DNA from: JAXMCI01 sp046349435 | GTDB taxonomy: Bacteria > Pseudomonadota > Alphaproteobacteria > Dongiales > Dongiaceae | Reading direction: 5' to 3' | Assembly: GCA_046349435.1 (NCBI GenBank) | Contig: JAXMCI010000010.1 | Coordinates: forward strand, 142,421 to 206,420 | DNA length: 64,000 nt | Shown: positions 57,078 to 64,000 of the stretch, one piece after another | How the letters are laid out: every line of letters starts with the position of its first letter | Numbering within the stretch: position 1 is the first letter of the stretch | Made by a program: the position numbers and the translations under genes | Notes under the pieces: generated by a model | Database searches by the model: none | Seen by the model: the letters and a program-made list of their open reading frames with translations, nothing else | Told to the model about the DNA's origin: nothing

Positions 57078-60000
57078 ATGGCTGGGGGGCAGCAGGTCGG
57101 CGGTCCGGGCGACCGGTTCCGCGCGCTCGACAACCTGATCGCCAGGGACGCCTCGGCGCTGGTGATCCAGAACTCGCAGAAGACCCCGGGCAAGCTCGCC
57201 GTCGACGAGGACGGCGCCATGGCCTTCCGCAGCGGCCTGCACCGCACCTTCGGCGTCGGCAAGTCCGATGCCGACAAGGCCGCCAACCAGGCCTCGCTCG
57301 GCGTGCTGCTCGAGTACATCGAGCAGAAAGGCGGCAGGAACGTGCGCGCGCACGTCGAGCAGGGCCTCACCGATCTCGAGGGCAGCAAGGGCATTTCCGT
57401 GCTCGATCGGATGACGAACCGCGGCACCTACGTGTCGAGCGCGCTGGTCGCCCAGATCAAGGCCCTGGCGGTCGAAGGCATGAAGGCCGAGATTGAGCGG
57501 GTCACCCGGTTCAACGCCAATGCGGCGACGGACTTCCTGGCCCGGCAGCAGGGCGTGTCGCTGCAGGGCCAGCAGGTGCAGCTGCAGCCCCATGCCGACA
57601 GCTGCGGCCTGACCAGGCTGGTCGACGACCTGATCGCCGGCGACCAGACCTGGCCGGGCGACAAGTACCCGCGGGCCTGGAAGGAGCTGCGCGAGCACAT
57701 CCAGCGGCAGACCGGGCCGGACGCCAAGCCCGAGGACGGCATCACCAAGGGGCTGAGGGCGGCCATCGACCGCGTGGTGAGCGCCGCGACCGCGCAGGGC
57801 CGCGAGGTCACCGAGCAGGAGCTGCGCGATGCCGCCAAGGCCTATCTGACCGGGCCGTCGGTGTTCAACACGCTGGTCCTGGCCACCAACGACTACCTCG
57901 CCGCGCGCATCCAGCGCGATGCCGACGGGCTGGTCGATGCGGTGCGCCACTGGGCTGACGAGGCTACCCCGGAGGAGCTCGGCAACCTCACCCGGGAGGA
58001 CTGCTACTGGCTGGCCGACCAGCTCGACAAGAACGACCTGATCGAGATGCCGGAGACCGGGCCGTTCCGCGCGATCAAGGCGTTCTTCCAGATCCAGACC
58101 TTTTCCGAGGACCGCCTCAGCGGCGCGCTGCTGGACCGCCTCGCCGCAGCGATCAAGGAGAAGCACACGCCGTCCGACCGGATCGGCCGGGACGCGACGA
58201 CGGTGTCCGAGATGCGCGAGGCGATGGCCAGCGTCAGCAAGCCGAAGGAATACACCCGCGCGGATTTCTCGCGGATGCTGACCTCGGTCATCAAGCCGAT
58301 CCTGCAGGAGCGGCATGACCGGATGGCGGAGCTCGACAAGGAGGCGGCGAGCTTGCGCCAGGGCGCCCAGCAGACGCGCGGCGACCGCATCAAGGTGTTC
58401 CCGGAGCTGAGCCAGCTCGCCGGCAGGACGCGCGACATCGACCACTACGAGCTGCAGCACGGCAAGGTCGACAGCGCCGCGGGCTTCCTCAAGGCCATCC
58501 TGCTGCCGGCGATGCTGCGGCAGGTCCAGGTCGACGCGGAGCGGGAGGCGCTCAACGGCCGCACCGAGCTGGGCCAGCAGGAGATCGTCGACCTCGCCAG
58601 GCAGGTGCAGCAGGACAAGATCGAGCCGGCGCGCAAGACCTGGGAACGCGGGTTCGGCGAGGTGGTGAGCGCGCTCGACGATTTCGCCGACCTGCAGCGC
58701 GACCTCGAGGCGATCGACGCCCGCGGCGGGCTGAAGACGCTGAGCGCCGGGGAGCTGCGCGAGCTCGACGACCGGATGCGGACGCTGGCCGGCAAGGTGC
58801 CGAAGCTGCGGCAGCTCACCAGGGATCTGGAGAGCCGGTTCGGCAAGCTGGATACCGCGCCGTTCGGAGAGGCCGTGAAGGCGCTCGCCGCCGCCGCCGA
58901 TCGCATCGAGAGCGGGCTGGCGCCGTTCGGCGGCCTGTCCGGCAAGATGATCGCGTTCCGTGAATCCCGGATGCGCCAGCAGCTCCCCGCGCTCCAGGCG
59001 CAGCACCTCAGAACCCCGGGGCCGGCCACCACGCCGACGGCGATGGTGAAGTTCCCGGTCATGCAGCACGCGCCCGATCTCGGCCAGAAGGCGCTGGCGG
59101 TCTACAGCGCCTGGCAGAAGGAGGTCGGCGTCCTCGACGACTATGCGGAGCTCGCCATCGCCCATGAGGACGTGGCGCCGCTGCTGCGCAAGCGCGAGTC
59201 AGCGCCGCAGGCCCTGACCGGCGAGGAGCGGCAGCGGCTCGAGACCTTCGACAAGGAGCGGCAGGCGCTCGGCAAGCGCGTCGAGAGCTTCGCCAGGCAG
59301 ACCGGGGCGCTGAAGCGCGAGCTCGGCGACGCGGCCCGCAAGGAGCCGCTGCTGGCGACCTTCGCCGGCGTCGATCAGAGCCTCGCCACCATGCGGCAGC
59401 GGCTCGAGACGGGGCGTTTCCCGCGCACCGACCAGGGCAATCCCGCGCCGCGCCGGGGCGACGGCCCGATCGTCGGCGATCCCCGCCTGGCCGAGCGCGA
59501 CCTGAAGCGCCTCGACGACGCCGTGCTCGGCGGCAAGGTGAAGATGTCGGAGCATGTCGCGCCGATGTGGCAGGCCCTGCGCAGCTTCCACAAGTTCGAC
59601 CAGGAGCTCGGTGCCGGGTTGCGCGACAAGCCGACCCTGCTCGAGTTCGGCGCGGACCGCACGATGATCGGCCGGCTCGACCAGCAGCGCACGCAGGTGG
59701 AGTCCGGCATCCGCGATCTCGAGGCCGCGATCGGCTCGCTCGGAGCGCTGATGAGCGAGCTCGAGGATCCCAATGCGTTCGTCTCGGCCTCCGGCACCGG
59801 CGGCGGCAACCCGAGGGAGCCGTGGCTCGCCGCGGCGCGAACCATGCGCGACGATCTCCAGGCGCAGATCGGGCACATGCGCGAGCGGCTGGCCGACTAT
59901 GCGCTCTATCGTGGCGACGGGTTCAAGGATGCGGCGCATTTCGTGGCGATCGAGGACGCCACCGTCGCCATGCGGAGCCGCGCCGCGCCGCCCGGCGGCC

Positions 60001-61112
60001 ATGTGGCGACCCTGGCGCCGCCGCTCGCCGATATCGCAGGCCGCTACAAGGATCAGCCCGGCGTCGCGCCCTTCGTCGCCGGCATCCCCCAGGGCCTCAA
60101 GGTGCTCGACGACCTCGAGGCCTTCAAGACGAGGGCAGGGCAGATCCTCTCATCGCCCTACAGCCCGTCGCCGCGCGAGTACCGGGAGAGTGCCGAGACG
60201 CTGGATGCGCTGGAAGCGGGCTTGGCGAAGCTGCGCACGCTGCGCGGCGACAGCGACACGGTGAAGCTGGCGATGACCGGCCAGGACTGGCCGAGGGACG
60301 GCGAGGCGCTGCAGCGGATCGATGGCGGCCATGCCTGGCTGCAGCTCCAGGCGCATCTCGACCAGGAGATCGTCAGCGTCGAGGGCCAGATCAAGTCTCT
60401 CTCCGAGGCCATCGGACGCGCCGGCCAGCGGCCGCCCGGGCCGGAGGCAATCGACGAGATCGGCATGTCGCGCGACGACCGCTGGAAGAGGCGCCTCGAG
60501 GTGCAGGAGATCGGCAAGTCGCCGACCCTGAGGATGCCGCAGGGGATCGCGCTGCAGACGCCCGATCCGGTCAAGGCGGGCCAGAGGTTCTATGTCGAGC
60601 CGCAGCGCCACTCGGCTTCCGCGATCCACGCCATGAACGCCTTCCTCGGCGGGCCGGGGGTGAGCATCGAGCAGCTCACCGCCTTCAACCGGCTCTGGTC
60701 GACGCGCGACGAGGGCCGCATCGACGACATCGCCGGCCTGCCGCCGCTGCAGACCGGCGGGGGCAACGAGGCGGATGTCCCCTGGGCCTATCTCACCTAT
60801 CTGCACTATGCGTCCGGCGGCGACAGCGACCTGATGCCGCCGGTCAACCTCACCATCATCGACGGCGCCAGCAGGCGACCCGAAGCCCGCGCGATTCCGG
60901 AGATTCCGGGCGACCGCTGCATCGTCGGCACGCAGGACCCCGCGCACTTCGTCGCCTTCCGCAAGGACGACCAGGGCAACTGGCACCTGCTCGACGGCGC
61001 GGATCCAAAACTGCAGCAGCCGATCGCCGACCCGAAGGACTACATCCGGGAGATGCTGCAGAAGCCGGGCGCCGGCGCCATCTCGCTCACCACCCTGCAG
61101 GTCAGCTGGTAG
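57078..61112 (+). CDS. Large candidate type III effector with C-terminal papain-like fold
   Basis: The product has 1344 residues. There is no signal peptide or membrane helix; the first 60 residues are polar, as in type III cargo. Residues about 60-1150 are mostly charged helices, several with coiled-coil character, and match no family I know. From F1171 the C-terminus resembles a papain-like/Josephin fold. EPQRHSASAIHAMNAFLGG (1174-1192) sits where such enzymes have a Q...C..HA.N block, but the Cys position holds Ser/Ala. DPAHFVAFRKDDQGNWHLLDG supplies H1290 and D1306 for a triad. A deubiquitinase-like or transglutaminase-like effector, perhaps inactive or with a Ser nucleophile, is plausible. 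The chaperone gene precedes it. Confidence 0.65.
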   Translation: MAGGQQVGGPGDRFRALDNLIARDASALVIQNSQKTPGKLAVDEDGAMAFRSGLHRTFGVGKSDADKAANQASLGVLLEYIEQKGGRNVRAHVEQGLTDLEGSKGISVLDRMTNRGTYVSSALVAQIKALAVEGMKAEIERVTRFNANAATDFLARQQGVSLQGQQVQLQPHADSCGLTRLVDDLIAGDQTWPGDKYPRAWKELREHIQRQTGPDAKPEDGITKGLRAAIDRVVSAATAQGREVTEQELRDAAKAYLTGPSVFNTLVLATNDYLAARIQRDADGLVDAVRHWADEATPEELGNLTREDCYWLADQLDKNDLIEMPETGPFRAIKAFFQIQTFSEDRLSGALLDRLAAAIKEKHTPSDRIGRDATTVSEMREAMASVSKPKEYTRADFSRMLTSVIKPILQERHDRMAELDKEAASLRQGAQQTRGDRIKVFPELSQLAGRTRDIDHYELQHGKVDSAAGFLKAILLPAMLRQVQVDAEREALNGRTELGQQEIVDLARQVQQDKIEPARKTWERGFGEVVSALDDFADLQRDLEAIDARGGLKTLSAGELRELDDRMRTLAGKVPKLRQLTRDLESRFGKLDTAPFGEAVKALAAAADRIESGLAPFGGLSGKMIAFRESRMRQQLPALQAQHLRTPGPATTPTAMVKFPVMQHAPDLGQKALAVYSAWQKEVGVLDDYAELAIAHEDVAPLLRKRESAPQALTGEERQRLETFDKERQALGKRVESFARQTGALKRELGDAARKEPLLATFAGVDQSLATMRQRLETGRFPRTDQGNPAPRRGDGPIVGDPRLAERDLKRLDDAVLGGKVKMSEHVAPMWQALRSFHKFDQELGAGLRDKPTLLEFGADRTMIGRLDQQRTQVESGIRDLEAAIGSLGALMSELEDPNAFVSASGTGGGNPREPWLAAARTMRDDLQAQIGHMRERLADYALYRGDGFKDAAHFVAIEDATVAMRSRAAPPGGHVATLAPPLADIAGRYKDQPGVAPFVAGIPQGLKVLDDLEAFKTRAGQILSSPYSPSPREYRESAETLDALEAGLAKLRTLRGDSDTVKLAMTGQDWPRDGEALQRIDGGHAWLQLQAHLDQEIVSVEGQIKSLSEAIGRAGQRPPGPEAIDEIGMSRDDRWKRRLEVQEIGKSPTLRMPQGIALQTPDPVKAGQRFYVEPQRHSASAIHAMNAFLGGPGVSIEQLTAFNRLWSTRDEGRIDDIAGLPPLQTGGGNEADVPWAYLTYLHYASGGDSDLMPPVNLTIIDGASRRPEARAIPEIPGDRCIVGTQDPAHFVAFRKDDQGNWHLLDGADPKLQQPIADPKDYIREMLQKPGAGAISLTTLQVSW

Positions 61113-61144
61113 GCGCGTCCGGATCGCGGCGCGGCCGTGCCGAC

Positions 61145-61229
61145 CTCGTCCTTCGACAAGCTCAGGATGAGGTTCTGGGGGCGGGCGTGATCTCGGGGGG
61201 CCTCATCCTGAGCTTGTCGAAGGATGAGG
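61145..61229. repeat. Inverted repeat with CTCATCCTGAGCTTGTCGAA-type arms
   Basis: Arms at 61145-61172 and 61201-61229 are near-perfect inverted copies of about 28 bases separated by 28 bases. The same core (GAGC-TGTCGAAG) occurs as a fragment near 47454-47464. The sequence is a widespread intergenic repeat in GC-rich bacteria. It lies between convergent genes and can form a long stem, so it may stop transcription from both sides. Confidence 0.7.
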
Positions 61230-61248
61230 CCGGCACGGCTCCGACGCG

Positions 61249-62436
61249 CTACGCCAGCGCCGCCTTGAGGTCGGCGATCTGGTCGTCGAGGTCCTCGATG
61301 CCGACCGACAGGCGGACCAGGCCGTCGGAGATGCCGAGCGCGGCGCGGTTGGCGGCGGGCAGCGAGGCGTGGGTCATGATGGCGGGGTGCTCGATCAGGC
61401 TCTCGACGCCGCCCAGGCTCTCGGCCAGCGCGAAGATGCGGCAGCGCTCGAGGAAGCGCCGCGCGTCGGGCAGCCCGCCCTTCAGCACCGCCGTCACCAT
61501 GCCGCCGAAGCCGTGCATCTGGCGCTTGGCCAGCGCGTGCTGGCGGTGGCTCGCCAGGCCGGGATAGTAGACGCGCTCGACCTTGGGATGGGCCTCCAGC
61601 CAGGCGGCGATGGCCGCCGCGTTGGCGCAGTGCCGCTCCATGCGCAGCGCCAGGGTCTTGACGCCGCGCAGCGCCAGGAAGCTGTCGAACGGGCTGGCGA
61701 CGGCGCCGACCGCGTTCTGCAGGAAGGCCAGCTTCTGCCGCAGCTCCTCGTCGGCGCCGACCACGACGATGCCGCCGACGATGTCGGAATGGCCGTTGAT
61801 GTACTTGGTGGCGGAATGCAGCACCAGGTCGAAGCCGAGCTCGATCGGCCGCTGCACATAGGGGCTGGCGAAGGTGTTGTCGCAGATGGTGATCAGGCCG
61901 CGGCGCCGGGCGAGCGCCGCCAGCGCCTCGAGGTCGGCGAGCTTGAGCAGCGGGTTGGTCGGCGACTCGACCCACAGCATGCGGGTCTCCGGCCGGATCG
62001 CCGCCTCGGCCGCGGCGAGGTCGGAGAGGTCGACGAAGGTGAAGTCGAGCCCGGCCGAGCGCCGCCGCACGCGCTCGAACAGGCGGTAGCTGCCGCCATA
62101 GAGGTCGTCCATGGCGACGACGTGGGCGCCGCTGTCGAGGCAGTCGAGCACGGTGGCCGCCGCCGCGAGGCCCGAGGCGAAGGCGAAGCCGGCGACGCCG
62201 CTCTCGAGGTCGGCGATGCATCGCTCATAGGCCATGCGCGTCGGGTTCTGGCTGCGCGAGTACTCGTAGCCCTTGTGGACGCCGGGGCTTTCCTGGACGT
62301 AGGTCGAGGTGGCGTAGATCGGCACCATGATGGCGCCGGTCGACGGGTCGGGCGACTGCCCGGCATGGATGGTGCGCGTGGCGAAGCCGGCGCGGTTGGC
62401 GGCCGGCGCGCCGCCGCCGCTCGAGGATTCGGTCAT
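61249..62436 (-). CDS. Cystathionine gamma-lyase / gamma-synthase family PLP enzyme
   Basis: The product has 395 residues. The Cys/Met-metabolism PLP signature is seen in LVLHSATKYINGHSD (K211). TRTIHAGQSPDPSTGAI is at the N-terminus, YSRSQNPTR binds phosphate and SLGGVESLIEHPAIMTHAS is near the C-terminus. Together with the cystathionine beta-synthase gene 24 bases upstream it forms a reverse transsulfuration pair, which favours gamma-lyase (cystathionine to cysteine) over MetB. The sequence alone does not separate the two. Confidence 0.88.
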   Translation of the reverse strand: MTESSSGGGAPAANRAGFATRTIHAGQSPDPSTGAIMVPIYATSTYVQESPGVHKGYEYSRSQNPTRMAYERCIADLESGVAGFAFASGLAAAATVLDCLDSGAHVVAMDDLYGGSYRLFERVRRRSAGLDFTFVDLSDLAAAEAAIRPETRMLWVESPTNPLLKLADLEALAALARRRGLITICDNTFASPYVQRPIELGFDLVLHSATKYINGHSDIVGGIVVVGADEELRQKLAFLQNAVGAVASPFDSFLALRGVKTLALRMERHCANAAAIAAWLEAHPKVERVYYPGLASHRQHALAKRQMHGFGGMVTAVLKGGLPDARRFLERCRIFALAESLGGVESLIEHPAIMTHASLPAANRAALGISDGLVRLSVGIEDLDDQIADLKAALA

Positions 62437-62460
62437 CGATGGGCTCCCGGAAGGCGGCCG

Positions 62461-63828
62461 CTACTTCATGCCGCGGCGCAGGTGGTTGAGCAGGTCGACC
62501 CGGGTGATCAGCCCGTGGAACTGGCCGTCCGCCTCGATGATCGCGACATGGCCGCGCTCGAAGATCGGCAGCAGCGCCGAGAGCGGCGCGGTCGGCTTCA
62601 GCGTCTCCAGCCGGCTCGTCATGGCACCGCCGACGCGATCCTTGAAGCGGCCCTCCTGGCCATAGACGGCGAGCAGCACGTCGGATTCGTCGAGCAGCCC
62701 GACCGCCTTGCCGCCCTCGACCACCGGCAGCTGCGAGATGTCGTAGAGCCGCATGCGGTTGTAGGCGGTGAGCAGCGTGTCGTCGGGCGACAGCGTCACC
62801 GTGCTGCCCTCGGCGTGGCGCCGGGTGATCAGGTCGCGCAGGTCGCCATGCTGCTCGCGCTGCAGGAAGCCCTGGTCGATCATCCAGAAGTCGTTGAACA
62901 TCTTCGACAGGTACTTGTTGCCGCTGTCGCACACGAAGGTGACGACGCGCTGCGGCTGCTCCTGCGAGCGGCAGTAATGCAGCGCCGCGGTGATCAGCGT
63001 GCCGGAGGAGGAGCCGGCCAGGATGCCCTCCTCCTTGAGCAGGGCGCGCGCCGTGTCGAAGCTCTCGGCGTCGCTCACCGGATAGGCGGCGGCGACCAGC
63101 GAGAGGTCGCAATTGGGCGGCACGAAATCCTCGCCGATGCCCTCGACCAGCCAGGAGCCGGGCTCGACGGTGCGGCCGGTCTTGACCAGCTCGGCCAGGA
63201 TCGAGCCGCGCGGATCGGCCAGCACCATCCGCAGGCTCGGCGCCACCCGGCGGAAGTAGCGGCCGAGCCCGGTGAGCGTGCCGCCGGAGCCGACGCCGAC
63301 CACGACCGCGTCGACATCCTGGTCCATCTGGCGCCAGATCTCCGGCCCGGTGGTGCGCTCGTGCGCCGCGGGATTGGCCGGGTTGGCGAACTGGTTGACG
63401 TAGACGGCGCCGGGGATCTCGCCGGCCAGCCGCTCGGCGATGTCCTGGTAGTACTCGGGATGGCCCTTGCCGACGTCGGAGCGGGTCAGCCGGATCTCGG
63501 CGCCCAGCGCGCGCAGATGCAGCACCTTCTCCTGCGCCATCTTGTCGGGGATCACCAGGATCAGCCGGTAGCCCTTCTGGGCGGCGACCAGCGCCAGCCC
63601 GAGGCCGGTATTGCCGGCGGTCGCCTCGACCAGCGTGCCGCCCGGCTTCAGCCGGCCGTCGCGCTCGGCCGCCTCGATCATCGACAGCGCGATGCGGTCC
63701 TTGATCGAGCCGCCGGGATTCTGGCTCTCCAGCTTGAGGAACAGCCGGCAGGGGCCGGTGTCGAAGCGGCGGACCTCGATCATCGGCGTGTTGCCGATCA
63801 TCTCCAGCACGTTGGCGGCAAAGGGCAT
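62461..63828 (-). CDS. Cystathionine beta-synthase with C-terminal CBS domains
   Basis: The product has 455 residues from the ATG at 63828, which follows GAGGAAA; the GTG at 63840 lies over that binding site. The PLP Lys is K43 in NPGGSIKDRIALSM. VEATAGNTGLGLAL and GVGSGGTLTGLGRYF bind PLP phosphate. The last 125 residues form a CBS pair (YDISQLPVVEGGKAVGLLDE and HVAIIEADGQFHGLITRVDL). It condenses serine and homocysteine to cystathionine and may be tuned by a nucleotide or SAM at the CBS pair. There is no haem-binding N-terminal extension. Confidence 0.9.
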   Translation of the reverse strand: MPFAANVLEMIGNTPMIEVRRFDTGPCRLFLKLESQNPGGSIKDRIALSMIEAAERDGRLKPGGTLVEATAGNTGLGLALVAAQKGYRLILVIPDKMAQEKVLHLRALGAEIRLTRSDVGKGHPEYYQDIAERLAGEIPGAVYVNQFANPANPAAHERTTGPEIWRQMDQDVDAVVVGVGSGGTLTGLGRYFRRVAPSLRMVLADPRGSILAELVKTGRTVEPGSWLVEGIGEDFVPPNCDLSLVAAAYPVSDAESFDTARALLKEEGILAGSSSGTLITAALHYCRSQEQPQRVVTFVCDSGNKYLSKMFNDFWMIDQGFLQREQHGDLRDLITRRHAEGSTVTLSPDDTLLTAYNRMRLYDISQLPVVEGGKAVGLLDESDVLLAVYGQEGRFKDRVGGAMTSRLETLKPTAPLSALLPIFERGHVAIIEADGQFHGLITRVDLLNHLRRGMK

Positions 63829-63894
63829 GGCTTTCCTCACCCCTCGTGGTCAGAACGGTGGACGGCGGCGCGACCGCTGCGCCGCGACTCCCTG

Positions 63895-64000
63895 CTACGG
63901 GTCGGCCGACCGGCTGCTCAGCCGCCGCGTCGGGAAGCCGATCCGGGCGAGTGCCGCGACGATCTCGCGGACATGCTCGGCGTTGCGTGTCTCGATCACC
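63895..64000 (-). CDS. C-terminal end of a threonine-dehydratase-like protein (ACT domain), cut by window edge
   Basis: Only the last 34 codons are present. The segment IETRNAEHVREIVAALARIG then FPTRRLSSRSADP fits the end of the ACT-like regulatory domain of threonine dehydratases. It would lie first in the same direction as the transsulfuration genes, 66 bases from the beta-synthase start. The identification rests on a short stretch. Confidence 0.55.
   Translation of the reverse strand, partial: VIETRNAEHVREIVAALARIGFPTRRLSSRSADP

Noticed and set aside
56298..59165. 955-codon minus-strand open frame
   Set aside because: It is the reverse-frame shadow of the chaperone and effector genes; the opposite strand has the chaperone motif pattern, a good ribosome-binding site and protein-like composition.

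Overview
The window is very GC-rich and densely coded. It most resembles an alphaproteobacterium, perhaps a member of the Rhodospirillales. The evidence is a NepR-type anti-sigma gene beside an HWE-family histidine kinase, Tat-exported TakP-like TRAP binding proteins, a Bpt-type aminoacyl-protein transferase, and alphaproteobacterial-style palindromic repeats. No rRNA or tRNA gene was seen. The genus call is inference only.

0-13.6 kb: a patatin-like protein cut by the left edge, a D-amino-acid-dehydrogenase-like flavoprotein, and a class III adenylyl cyclase with TolB-like and TPR regions. These are followed by a divergent surface or peptide-modification locus. Its minus-strand arm holds an amine-oxidase-like FAD protein, a GT2 glycosyltransferase, an NTP_transf_5 protein and a PqqD/HPr-kinase fusion. 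Its plus-strand arm holds two large GT-C-like membrane proteins with an extensin-like proline-rich peptide gene between them. A DUF6065-like gene closes the region.

13.8-25.9 kb: nepR faces an HWE kinase. An HlyD / RbbA-like / ABC-2 permease operon lies behind two identical FNR/FixK-type boxes. A complete structural operon for a group 3b-like [NiFe] hydrogenase follows (electron-transfer subunits, a cNMP-binding protein, small and large subunits, maturation protease), transcribed from a promoter with the same kind of box at about -41 and a perfect -10.

26-35.2 kb: a BTAD/TPR regulator, then a putative RiPP locus made of an NHLP-like small protein, a YcaO protein and an S53 peptidase. An LPG-synthase-like membrane protein and a PEP synthase follow. 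From about 29.47 to 32.84 kb almost every gene carries single- or double-base frameshifts while motifs between the breaks stay intact, which looks more like a poor assembly patch than gene decay. FNR-like boxes lie upstream of ppsA and possibly the membrane protein.

35.3-50.9 kb: EmrAB-type efflux, a flavin disulfide reductase, parC, a broken GxxExxY gene bracketed by inverted repeats, bioDAB, a TRAP DctQM pair, two tandem TakP-like binding proteins, and bpt.

50.9-64 kb: a DGPF protein with an ECF42-like sigma factor (one frameshift), a lipoprotein, a VOC protein, a tandem AHSA1 protein, and a D-arginine-dehydrogenase-like flavoprotein containing a 12-base homopolymer. A gene-poor stretch with IS-end-like repeats precedes a CesT-family type III secretion chaperone and a 1344-residue candidate effector whose C-terminus resembles a papain-like fold lacking the usual Cys. 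Transsulfuration genes (cystathionine beta-synthase and gamma-lyase/synthase) and the end of a threonine-dehydratase-like gene finish the window.

The most interesting loci are the chaperone-effector pair, the NHLP/YcaO/S53 locus, the PqqD-kinase/proline-rich peptide locus, and the shared FNR-type boxes.
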